Source: Mycteria americana (taxonomy: Eukaryota; Chordata; Aves; Ciconiiformes; Ciconiidae). From it: a stretch of DNA of 64,000 nucleotides. Position 1 is the stretch's first letter. Each line of letters starts with the position of its first letter. The translations under genes were made by a program, and so were the position numbers. Where the stretch lies: contig NC_134367.1 in the NCBI RefSeq assembly GCF_035582795.1, forward strand, positions 3,722,501-3,786,500, given 5' to 3'. Under the pieces are notes generated by a model that was given only the letters and a program-made list of their open reading frames with translations, had not been told where the DNA came from and did not search any database. Shown here piece by piece: positions 26,590 to 40,055 of this stretch.

Positions 26590-28235
26590 GATTGTGGGTG
26601 CACTGACCCACGTCCCCTCCGTGCCGTGAGGTGACAGCAGCTCCCATTCCCTTTTCCCCAGCCCCACACACTCATTTGGGGGGCATCTCTCCTCAGTGAA
26701 GCAGGGGTCACCCCAAATCTCCATAGGGGGGGCACTGAGGTATGTCCTGCTTGGACCAACGAACCCCACTCCTCCCACTTCAGACCCACAGACACATTTT
26801 TGGGGAACTTCTCTTCCCCTTGGACAACCCCTCAGCACAAGGGGGGCCCTCACACGTCCTCCACCTGAGGGAGCACTGACCCACATCCACCCCAGACCAT
26901 GAGGTGACAACGACCCCCATGTCTCCTACCTCAGCCCCCTCCCAGGCTCATTTTGTGGGAATCTTTTCTCCCTTTGGGTCTCTCCTCACCCAAAGTGGGA
27001 GTAACCCCCAAATCTCCCCTCCTTCTCCATGTGGAGGACACCGCACTGACCACAACCACCTCAGACCACAAGATGACACTGACCCACGTCCATCTCAGAC
27101 CACGAGCTGACAGCGACCCCCACCCGCCCCACTTCAGCCAGGGGACAGTGACCCACCTCCGCCTCAAACCATGAGATGACACTGACCCACGTTCACCTCG
27201 GACCATGAGGTGATGCTGACCCACATCCACCTCAAACCATGAGGTGACAGTGATGCCCATCCACCCCACCTCAGCAAGGGGACAGTGACCCACCTCCACC
27301 TCAAACCATGAAGTGACACTGACCCACATCCACCTCAGATCATGAGGTCACAGCAATGCCCATCTGCCCCCCCCTCAGCTAGGGGACAATGACCCACCTC
27401 AAACCATGAGGTGACACTGACCCACATCCACCTCAGACCATGAGATGACAGTGACCCCCACTGGCCCCACCTCAGCCAGGGGACAGAGACCCCCATCCAA
27501 CTCAAACCATGAGGTGACAGTGATGCCCACCTGCTCCACCTCAGCCAGGGGACAGTGACCCACCTCAAACCATGAGGTGACACTGACCCACATCCACCTC
27601 AGACCATGAGGTCACAGTGACCCACGTCCACCTTGGACCACAAGCTGACAGCAATCCCTACCAGCCCCACCTCAGCCAGGGGACAGTGACCCACCTCAAA
27701 CCATGAGGTGACACTGACCCACGTCCATCTCAGACCACAAGCTGACAGCAACCCCCATCCACCCCACCTCGGCCAGGGGACACTGACTCACCTCAGACCA
27801 CAAGGTGACAGTGATGCCCATCTGTCCCACCTCAGCCAGGGGACAGTGACCCACCTCAAGCCATGAGGTGACACTGCCCCATGTCCACCTTGGACCATGA
27901 GCTGACACCGATGCCCGTCTGCCCCGCCTCAGCCAGGGGACACCGATCCACCTCAGACCACTAGGTGACAGCGACCCCCATCTGCCCCACCTTGGCCAGG
28001 GGACACTGACCCACCTCCACGTCAGACCATGAGGCGACAGTGACCCCCATCCGCCTCAAACCACGAGGCGACACCGACCCACGTCCGCTTCGGACCACGA
28101 GGTGACGGTGACCCCCACCTGCCTCAAACCATGAGGTGACACTGACCCACCTCCACCTCAGACCACGAGCCGACAGCAACCCCCCTCCGCCCCACCTCAA
28201 CCAGGGGAGACACTGACCCACCTCAAACCATGAGG
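26590..28235. repeat. Large minisatellite beside XKR6 exon 1
   Basis: A tandem array of degenerate copies of a unit of about 34 bp with core CCATGAGGTGACAGTGACCC, alternating with a companion block containing 'cctcagccaggggacagtga'. From about 27,040 rightwards the copies are dense. From about 26,590 to 27,040 the unit is spread out in longer composite repeats that each return to 'gcactgacccac' and 'gtgaggtgacag'. Many units contain CACCTCA and TGAGGTG as an inverted repeat around five bases, so each could fold as a small hairpin. The array ends about 140 bp from the exon 1 splice donor. It lies inside the intron and would be transcribed in the XKR6 pre-mRNA. Long open frames across it arise from the repeat. 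Confidence 0.95.
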
Positions 28236-28249
28236 CGGTGACGCCCGTC

Positions 28250-29898
<1,649 letters not shown>

Positions 29899-32800
29899 TT
29901 AGCACCCACAGGATCCATTGTGCTTCCCCCAGCCACCGTGCGCTGGCACCAGCATCCCCCAGTCCACCCTCAGCTGGGGCCCCTTGTGCTGACCCCATCC
30001 CTCTCCCAAATCAGCTCCCCAGCCCAGTATCTTGGCCCTCAAATCCCCGTCCTGCAGTGCAACCTCCCTGTCCCTGTCACCTGCTCACCCTCAAACCGCA
30101 GGGCCACCACTCTGCCACCCAGGTTGTCCTCAGCCCACCCTCAGCAGGACTGCCTCCCCCCTTCCCACCTCCTGCAGCTCCCTGGGACCTGCCGGGTCCA
30201 GGCCCTCCTCTGGCTTTCTCTTTGCCTTTTCCCTTCCTATGGCCGTGCTGGGGAAGGGGGGTTCCTGTCCCACCCCCGCCCCATGGGTCCCCCATCGCAT
30301 AGGAGCAGTCTCCAAGCACACCTCAGCACCCCGACCTCACATGGCCTCAGTGACCTCCCAAATCCCCCACCGCAGTGTCCTCCCGTCTCCTTCTAAACAC
30401 AAGGATCCCCCATCCTCTCTCTGCACTTGTCCCTTCCTGACCCACTTTGGGGGCCGCTGCTTCACCCACCCTGTTCTTACGGGGTCGGGCAAACCAGCCA
30501 CCTCCTCTCCGTGGGCCCAGCTCCTTGTTGGAGGAGACAAACCTCTGGCAAGCTGAGGAAGTGGCTCCCAGCTCCGGTTTTGGGATCTGCCTGGGGCTGA
30601 GCTGCACCCCAGGTAGGTGTTTCACCAAAGGACCCGCTGGTAGGCTGGGGAAGCCAAATTCAAGGTCCTTCCCCCCGGTTCCCTTTCTACCCGTTCGCAT
30701 TTGTTCGTTCATCGTATCCCTCTTTTCTGTGCTGTCTTGTGCTGTCCTCTGTAGGTTACAATCTCCCCTCTTTTCCGTTGGTTTTTTTTCCCATTCGATA
30801 AGTGTGCTCCTTCCAGATGCTCCTTCTCCAGCTCTTTTACTCTCCCGTGGGCTCTTGCTTCTGCCTCTTTCTGTGGGAGTTTGAATTCTGCCCTTTCTCT
30901 GGTTTTTTTTTCTTTTTTTTTTTTTTTAAATTATGGCAAAATATCAGGGCTGATAGATTCAGGGCTCTAGAACTGGCTGCTAAAGTTGCTGCTTTGCAGA
31001 GTCTAAATTTCAACAGGGAAAAAAAACCCAAGCAGGTGGAAAGGTGCATAAGTGCAGATAAAACGCTTTTTCCAGGGAGGAAAAATTAATTTAATCTTGA
31101 GAAGAGTGGGAGGACTTGCATATATTAAATAAGCTGTCTGGGAAGGATGTATTTGGCCTCTCCAAGTGATGTCGAAGGAGTTCAAAAGTTTTGCGAAGTC
31201 TGAAAGACGCCGCTGGTTTTGAAACGGTCGGATCCTCCTATAGCAGAGAAACAGAAGAAAGGAAACAGAAAGCAAAGCTTCGTGCATTGTCCAGATGAAT
31301 GCGCTCTGATGCACGCCCGTATGTGGCCAAATCAAAGCCATTTGTAGCGTGTGAAACTCCGGCACAAAGTTCTTCAAAAGGAGAAAACTGATGTTATAGA
31401 TATAATGGGATCGGAGAGGACATGATCCCGCAGGTCCCCACGATGCTGAATTCAAATGTCGCGCATAGTCCCTTATTTTCTGCTGACTTCAGCTGTGGCC
31501 AGAAATATGAATATGGAAAGAAATGAGACGAACCTCACCCCTCAACTTGACCAAAGCGAATGCACATGCATAAGGCATGTATAATAATATATACGTAACA
31601 TAAAATCCCTCTCCTATTTGACGCTTTAAAACCTAAGCATTAAATATGTATGTTAATTCTCACAGCGGTAAGAAATAAGGACTCTGGGACTCGTATTCCT
31701 GGGTGGAAGGCACCCGTATTAAGCTTAAACTTCTGTTTTGCAGTACAATTCGATATAAATGGAAGCATTCCTCATTTCTTCCAACTTTTCTATGTAACAA
31801 ATTTGCTACATATAATTTGAAAGGAAAAGAAAAAAAAAAAACCAAAACAGCACAGAAGTAATAAAACTATTTGGTCTTATTATTTAAATAGAAGTGTAGG
31901 TGCACATTGCATTTCATGAACCAATAAGGGGGCAGAAGAGTCATCTGTTTTGATACAAAAACAACCCAAACTTGTGCGATGAGACATACGGGTGGGAGAA
32001 GACAGCAGTTAAGGATTTTAGCGTTGGCACACTAAATGAGAAAAGCAGTTGCTTGGGCAATATATGACATGATGGAATATACTGTTGAGACTACCTCTGA
32101 ATTTCTCCGTGCAGTTGTGGCCACCTGTGTCCAAGAAGGGTGAATTCAAGCTGGAATATGTGCAGGGAAGAGCCAGGCGTTGATCAGAGGTCAGGACACT
32201 CTGTCTTTCTACTGTGGACTGAAAGAATTTGGCTTGTTTAGTTCAGCAAAATGAGACTGGAGAGGGAATATGTTTTCTGCCTATAAATACATCCTGGAAA
32301 GTAAATGCAAGCGAAGGGAAAGGCGTTGTGACACTGAGGGGCAGCAGCAAAAGAGTAAATGAGTAGGAACTGGCCATGAATATATTTAGTCTAGAAATCG
32401 GAAGATCCTTCCAGTAGGAGTTACAGAGACTAAAAAAACCCCAAAAAAGTAACTAGTTTTAACACATAGCTTCATAATTTTATAAAGGAAATTGCATACC
32501 AATGTGAAACAATAAACAGTTGGGATGAAAGCCCTTGAAAGGTTTTCCAGCCCAGATCATCTCTCCTTGGAAAGATCTTGTCCATTTTGATTCGTGGTAC
32601 GCTACGTTCCTTCCTGCATCAGGCGATGAGTCACGGATACATGACTCCGTGGGTGGCCAGAAGTGATATCTCCACCGCTTACATCTTAATTCCTGATTAT
32701 CCCATGATGTTCTCCGGCTCCTGCTCACTCACTTATTGCACAGCAGAGATGCGGCCACGTTCGAAGCACCCCACAAACCCCTCATTTCCCTGGTACCCAC

Positions 32801-33740
32801 AGCCAGCGCTGTGTGGTCGCTTTGGCCAAGGATGTGGGGAAGATGCTTTGCCCTTGCAGTCAATGAGGGCTGCAGTCCTGCCTTGTTGTAGCACCAGCCC
32901 TTACAGAAAGCTAGAAGAGTCATTAGTCAAAGCCTGTTTCTTTTATTAGCCAACACTATGTATTTTTAAGTTCGGGGTTTTTTTTAAGTTGTGAGTGTCA
33001 ATCACAGCTGTGTTGACATCTCTCTTAACTCATATGTTTGACAGGAGAAAGCTTTTCTCTGTGCTAAGCAGCGACCCACGCTTCCATCACGCTGGAGGCA
33101 CTTGTGTCCAGAGGTCCAGGTAGACTCTGGGTGACCCTCGGATCTGCAAGTATTTCTATAACATGTTTAGCAAGGGGTTTTCCCTTGCAGTCCTCAGAGC
33201 TGATCTGTCTGTGCCTTGCATTTCATGTTTTTTCTGCTCTTCAGAAGCACCAGCGAGACGCCAGGAAGAGGAGGCGTGTTTGGTACCCCAGCAGCACCCA
33301 GCAAACCAAGGCATGGGATCATAACCTTCTTGTGCTGGTTGGTTAAAGGCTTTTTTTGTCCTGATCAATACACTGATTGAGCTGTGTGGTCTTCCATCTT
33401 CCACGCATTTATTCAGGTCAAGGGAACAAACGCTATATAGAGAGAGGTATGTAAGCCAGAATCAGAGTTGTGTGACTCTGGAACTACCTCATTTAAATAA
33501 CTGGGGGATGGATCCAGCTGAGTGTTTGGTGTATGTGGAGTACTCCACCACCAGCACAGATAATTACAATTAATGGGGATTTACTTTAAGCAAAGTAGGT
33601 CAGAAAAATGACATCTTATTGTGTCATTAGTTTCCATCAATTACTTCCGTGTTGTTTGCTCAGTTCCCAAGTCAAACGAGTGTGGGCTGACAGCCTTGCA
33701 AGCTCAACTTGGTATTGTCTCTAAAAATCAAACTGCATTA

Positions 33741-33827
33741 TTTCTGCCTCATGCATCATCACTAACAATAAAGCACCCACCGCTGGAATATAGCAGGTGG
33801 CTTTGTTATTCATGCATGAGGCAGAAA
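33741..33827. repeat. Hairpin-forming inverted repeat
   Basis: TTTCTGCCTCATGCAT at 33,741-33,756 is the exact reverse complement of 33,812-33,827. Pairing continues imperfectly inward, with AATAAAGC..CCACC opposite GGTGGCTTTGTTATT, which leaves an 87-nt hairpin with a small apical loop. The size resembles a microRNA precursor, but no known microRNA was recognised. No target-site duplication flanks it, so a miniature transposon is not favoured. Confidence 0.6.
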
Positions 33828-36459
33828 AAACTTCAGCTTCCTTCGCCACGACGTTGAAGTCTCCGCAGTATTAAAAACTGGATATGTCGGTAAACTTAAT
33901 AGTTATTGTGTGAGCTTGACTTAGAAGACACACTTAGGTCAGTCCTTCTGTTGATCAACTTCTGTACTTTCTATTAGACTTTTTGAATGCTACGTGTATA
34001 TATCGGGGGAGGATTAACACGATGCTGGTTTTGCTGTTATTTATCTCCCTGTGACAGCACTTTGTGACATCAGGCCCGCTAGGAAAGGTGTAGAAGGTGC
34101 CAAATGTTCTGTATTAAAATGCGAGCTCACAGTCATCCTAAGAACTGCCTCTAAGAGACCCTGAGAAATGTCCTAGCACTTCTTTTTTATTGGAGAGCTT
34201 AGTTTTTGAGCTTTCAGTTTAGCAATGCAATCGACTGATAAGTGTTATCAGTGACTGTCAATAATCACGCGCTAGTCCCTCCTGATATCTTGAAACAACT
34301 GAATGCGGTGTGTTCTCACCGCTGAACCAGGTGCTTGACTTCTAATCCCAGTGCCTTACAACTCTGTAATTTCACACGCAACTGAGTAGTTTTGAATGGC
34401 TTACACTTTCCAGGAAATACATTAAAATTAAAGAATATGTTTAGGCTGCAGTAGTCCAACCAGAGGCAGGTCCTTTTCAAAGTAAATATCCCTGCGAGCC
34501 AGCCTGGTTTCACTCGCTGAGGTTTTAGCAGGATGGGGCCATCACAGAGGAAGGCATCTAAAACAAGAGGCTATTCCTTAAAAACAGATTCCTCTTTCTG
34601 GGTATATTTTTGGCAAAATGGAGTTACTGATACAACTTACAGAGGTTGTGAAGCTTGATTAAAGTCCCTAAAACATGTTCAGGTCCTCAGGTGTTACATG
34701 CTAAAAGCTGGATAACAATTCTCTACTAAATATGTAATTACATGAATCCCAAACTTTTCTCTATTGGGCAGTAATATTACATTTAAATCGCTTTACACCT
34801 CCTGACAAATTTAAGAATTAGTATGGTCTTGGGAAGTGTGCATTAGCAAACTTCATAGTTCCTATTATCTACATCTTACCTGCGGTGACATGGTTTATTC
34901 AGCTCTCCACAGGCTTCCTTTAATCTCCCGAGAGCTGCAACTGTTTTCATTTATTACTGCGCATCAAAAGGCACCTGTCACTCTGCTTTCAGAAACCTGC
35001 CTTTGTGGGACACCTTTTAGATGCAATCAGCAGAACCAGTGACACCGGGTGCGTGATTTTAGGGCCACCTGGGGCCTGGCCTGTGCAGAAGAGGGTGACT
35101 GCAAGAAGCTTTCCGACCTGCCTGCCTTTTCTTTGCAAAGCCTGGCAGTACTTGCAGCTTTGCCGTTAAACCAAGCACAGACTAATCCACTCGGTCATGC
35201 TCTTCGAGGTACTGGTTACCCGGCAGGAAGAAGCAACATGACTTCATCAGCCAAAAAAGGTGGTGAGGGGTGCAGGGAACTGTATGTTTCTCCCCTGGAA
35301 AAGCATTAACAGCTAAGACCTCCAGTTTGATGGACTTGCTTGGTGCTTTTCCAAGCTGGGATTTAGGAAAAGCGACTATACAGCATTTCCTACTTCCCCC
35401 CGTGGGGCTCCAATGATTAAATTGGCTATGAAGGGCAGGGATGTATCTCATAGAGTAGCTGGCTGCTACTGTCAGCATGCCACGCTGCTCTTCAGAGCTC
35501 AGGGAAAAATAAAGTTATCAGGTGATGCTTCTCCTTCTGAACTGGGGGTGCATGTGAAGGTTGGCCACTGTCCCAATAGGAACTGCACGTAGCATATAGC
35601 TTTTCTGTTCTTCTAGGTCCCTGGGAAAGCCAATGTATAGCCACGGACCGTGGAAGGAAGTGGAGCTGGATTTCACACCTCAACTAAGGCGAAGTATATT
35701 CCCTGTAACATGACCCCCCCCTTTCCAGACACACTCCCCGATGCTCATTTTAATACCTGATAATGCTGTAAACCTCATCCAAACCCGTGCATGTAACAGA
35801 ATAAAGTATTTTCCTGTAATTGACGCTGTCACTACAGAGTTGTTAATTAAATGCATGACCTTTTCTATCAAACCAAATAAAGACAGAATATTGCACTAAT
35901 CCCAACCTGCCTGGGCTTCCCCTTAGAAAACAACAAGGAAAAGGCTGCTGGTGGTAACTGCTCTGGTGGCTGTAGCTTCTTCCATCTCCCTATAGCTGAA
36001 CCATCAGCCCAAGCGTTGCCTGTTTCTGATGTGGGCTATTACACCTTAGCGTCTCTACTTCCTCTCTTCGTGGTCTTTACTCTAGTCAAGGTACTGCGGA
36101 GAAATCGTCTTCCCCTGATTCCCCACTGACCTTGTGAAATCCTCCATGGACCATTTTCCTAAAGCTCTGTCCACACCAGGTCTCCTTGTTTTTCTCTTGA
36201 GGACAGAATTTCCATTCCCATTTTGTTCCTGTTACTTACGTTGGTTACACCTTTGCAGCCCTTCTCTTCTCACTATGAACCTCATGGGATTTCTCATTTT
36301 CGTGTCCCTTTGCACTCAGTAAATCTTTTTCCCTCTGCCTTGGCTCCACTACAACCACCATTTCTACCACTTTGGTCCTGAATAAAATGCCTTGATCTAG
36401 TAGAGCCCCTATTCTATGTCAGTGGGAGCTGGACTTAGCTCCAAACTGAGATATCTGAG

Positions 36460-36720
36460 AGTCTGCACTCATGCGTGAGTTAGGTGCCCGAGTTCCCATC
36501 ATAGTCAAGAAGGAGCTCACCAATGGCTCTGTTCCGTTGCCCACATGCAGACATCTAGTGCCATTTGAAAGGCCCCACGGAATCTCACCTGGACTCCAGC
36601 TGATGCTCCAAGAGGGCTTGGGTCTCCCGTACCTCCTGCATCATACCCGTCAGTCTTGGAGCAGGATGTCCCAGCCACCTTGGGGCATCTCAGGTGGCAG
36701 AAGACATTCAGAAACCGCAT
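36460..36720. repeat. Dispersed repeat, copy 1
   Basis: The stretch from 'gcagacatctagtgcc' through 'ggtctcccgtacctcctgcatcataccc' and 'gatgtcccagccacc' aligns with a second copy near 60,290-60,440 in the same orientation, at perhaps 70% identity by eye. Neither copy is part of a recognised gene. I regard it as an old interspersed repeat of unknown class. The ends are approximate. Confidence 0.6.
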
Positions 36721-39490
36721 CTAGCCCAGAGTATTCTGCCATGACTTTTGGTAGGAGCAAGGTTAGGCCCACATGTGCCTGTTACTGATGTTGGTTCTAG
36801 GCACGGACAAGATCTATTCTCCCAAAGAGCTGCCAGCTTCTTCTCAACAGCAGCAGAAGTAACAAGCTTGCTTCTCCAGGGATCTTCCCACCCCATGCCC
36901 CTGTCCTCTCCTGACTCATCCTGTCTTGGCGGGAGCAGGCTCTAGTTTCAGGCAGCAACATGGACTTTTTACCTGTTTTGAAGAGACCCGTTCATCTGGC
37001 TTTGCCACTTGGTATTGAGGTAAGGAGATGGGGCATAGATGCTGTTTATTCTATAACTGAGCAAATATCTGTTTTGTAGGGTAACAGAAACACTTTATTT
37101 CCTACTTCCTTTTATTCTCTCACCGTATTAAAAGCATCACCATTTCCCTTTCTCTGTTTTTAAGTGCTTTTAATTAATTTGGCTTTCACAGGTCATTTAA
37201 TATCTCAAGGGACAGATGAGATTTGCCCAGCTTGAAATGGATGCTTAAGGTCTCTCGTCTGTATGGCAAAAATGATCATGTGGCTATTTCAGACAATGTC
37301 GGAAAGTTAAGTATTGCTATTCTGAAGTCTTGGTTCAGGCACCCACTGTGCTGTCTGATATGTGCACATCACCAGTGTATCCAGCTTTGGCAAGTGCTCT
37401 TATCATTTCTTCCATCTGCCAGCGCACACAATATTTCTGCATCTGTTAATTAAGGAACTGAAGTTTTGCCCTAAGATACCAGACTAACTGGTTCAGTTTC
37501 TTTGCAGCAAAAACTAATGCTTTCCTTGTCCATAATTACCTAAATTGTTGAGAAAAATGATTCTGCTTTCATGTTGATTCACTTTTGTAATTTCGTTGCT
37601 GAGGCTAAGTGTGGCACCCATTTAAATTATCTCCTACTCTCATTTTACTCAAGACATGTTATTTGCTAACAAAGATTCAATATGGAAAAATGGGAAGGTG
37701 ACAACTACCTCCTTCATCAATGCAAATGACAACAATCTCCTCTCCTCCACCACGTAAAAATAAACATTGAATCATCCCAGACAGAAATACCCTTCTGCAT
37801 TTAGAAATACGGATATGGAAAGGTGACACCTGCTCTCATTTATGTAGTCGTAAAACTCAAGTTTATCTAGTGATTCCATGGCAAATACTTCAGGAGATCA
37901 GCAGCAGTGTGGACTCAGACTGCAAATGTCCCTAGTGTTTTTCCCAAGAATATGCACATTCTTCACTCTTTGGTTATACTTGCACTTGAAAATGGAAGAT
38001 TAATTTTTGTTCCTGTTAAATTATTGAAATTATTGATACTAAAAATCATCCCATACAGCAACTCTGCTATAAATTCCTGCTTTTGATAGCTCTCTGATAT
38101 TATTAGTAGCCTCTGTACAGCTTCTAAAGCAACATTAAACCTCCCACAAGTGATCACCTCTTGCAATAAGCGCTGTTGGGTGTGCAGAGACTTGTGGTGA
38201 GGGTGGGCTCAGGGTGATGGTCCTTTTTGTCAGACACTCGGCTGCTGGGAAGAGCACACAGAACCCTTTGCCAGCACGCTTCCAGATGTGCAGTTCTGCA
38301 CAGTAAGTAGTCATCAGTGCTTGAGCTGTCCCTTTGGAAACACTTACTTGAAGGCTCTTAGACGTCCTCTGTGCCTGATGCCAAAAACGCATCTCCTCCT
38401 AGTATTCTTTTCCTGGAAGATATCTTCATATGCTAGCGTGGACCACAGTGATCAACTTCGTGGTTTGAAATGGAAGGACCATGTACAAGTAGATTGGGTG
38501 CCTTCTGTAGAACATGGGAGCATTCGCTCTTGGGAACACAAAATGGAGTTTTTTATCTCACCTTTTGTTAAAAAGAAATCCCTGACCTGCCACAGAAAAC
38601 CACTTTCAAGATCTTAAATCCTGACCAGTGCTAGACTTTGCAGTCTACCTGGGATAGCAAATGGGTATGTGTCTTCAGGGAGCAGGATGAGTGAGCAGAG
38701 GGTTGTACGTGACAGTGTGGTCACCAACGTGAGGGTATTCAAGAGGATGAAACTGTGAAGAACTTGGAATTTTGCATGACAAAATGTGGTGTGATTATTA
38801 GATATATTATAAGGGACAATCAAATGCACGTTTCTTTAATCATGTGTATGCACATCCACCTGGCTTCAGATGGACGTAGACCAAGTTTTGAAGGGGATCG
38901 TGAAAGTCTGTGACTTCCAGAGGATCAGCTAACTGCAACGACCTCTTTGCCTCCTAGATCCCCGTGAATCCTCTCAGTGGGACTGAGCAAACCTCCCCAA
39001 AAAAGGCAATGCCAGGGTGGAATTAACAGGAGTGCTGAGGGACCCACAGCCCCCTTCCCCTCCCTGGCAGACTCGCTCTGCACAAGAGGAGCATCCCCCG
39101 TGGCTCGCGGCTTTGCTCAGCCCCACTCAGGGCTGTTGGAAGTGTCTGCACGCATCTTTGTGGGATCTGGGTCTGAAGGGTATTTTGGTAGACGTGAGGG
39201 TCCAGCTGCTGTGTAAAACATCTATGGGGAGCCGAGAGTGCAAAAACTTTGTCAAAATCCTTGAACGAGATGGGAAAACACTGTCAGAAAATCACCCTGG
39301 GATGGATTTGGCTGCATTGTGCCATAACCCAGCAAAGCAGAACAGAGGGGGAACTCCTGGAAGGTTACTCACTTTTGGAAGGGCCAAAAGCTTTTTGCAT
39401 AAGAAGCTCAAAAGTAACTGTGTAAAACAACACTATGCTTCTTCTCAGAGTTTATATCCATCTTAGTATAGCAAATAGTTACCTTATCTT

Positions 39491-40055
39491 TGTTCTGGTT
39501 TCAGCGGAGACAGAGTTAATTTTCTTTATAGTGGCTGGTATGGGGCTATGTTTTGGATTTGTGCTGAAAACAGTGTTGATAACACAGAGATGTCTTAGTT
39601 GTTGCTGCACTGGTCAAGGACTTTTCAGCTTCCCATGCTCTGCCGGGTGCAGAAGAAGCTGGGAGGGGGCACAGCCAGGACAGCTGACCCAAACTGCCCA
39701 AAGGGCTATTCCATACCATATGGCGTCATGCTCAGTATATAAAGCTGGGGAAGAAGAAGGAAGGGGGGAACATTCGCAGTGATGGCGTTTGTCTTCCCAA
39801 GGCACCATTACGCGTGCTGGAGCCCTGCTTTCCTGGAGATGGCTGAACACCTGCCTGCCCATGGGAAGGAGTGAATGAATTCCTTGTTTTGCTTTGCTTG
39901 CGTGCGTGGCTTTTGCTTTCCCTATTAAACTGTCTTTATCTCAACCCACGAGTTTTCTCACTTTTACCCTTCTGATTCTCTCCCCCATCCCACCGGGGGG
40001 GAGTGAGCACGCGGCTGTGTGGGGCTGAGTTGCCGACTGGGGCTAAACCACAACA
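39491..40055 (+). mobile_element. Solo LTR of an endogenous retrovirus (565 bp)
   Basis: The element starts TGTTCTGGTTTCAGC, ends TAAACCACAACA, and so has the TG...CA termini of an LTR. A TATA box (tatataaag, about 39,736) and a TATTAAAC-type poly(A) region (about 39,925) give plus-strand orientation. Near-identical 5-bp repeats flank it (atctt and gtctt). No internal retroviral genes or second LTR lie nearby, so it is a solo LTR. It resembles an LTR family widespread in birds (TguLTR-like, from memory). It is a fossil. The nearly preserved flanking repeat suggests moderate age. Confidence 0.85.
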
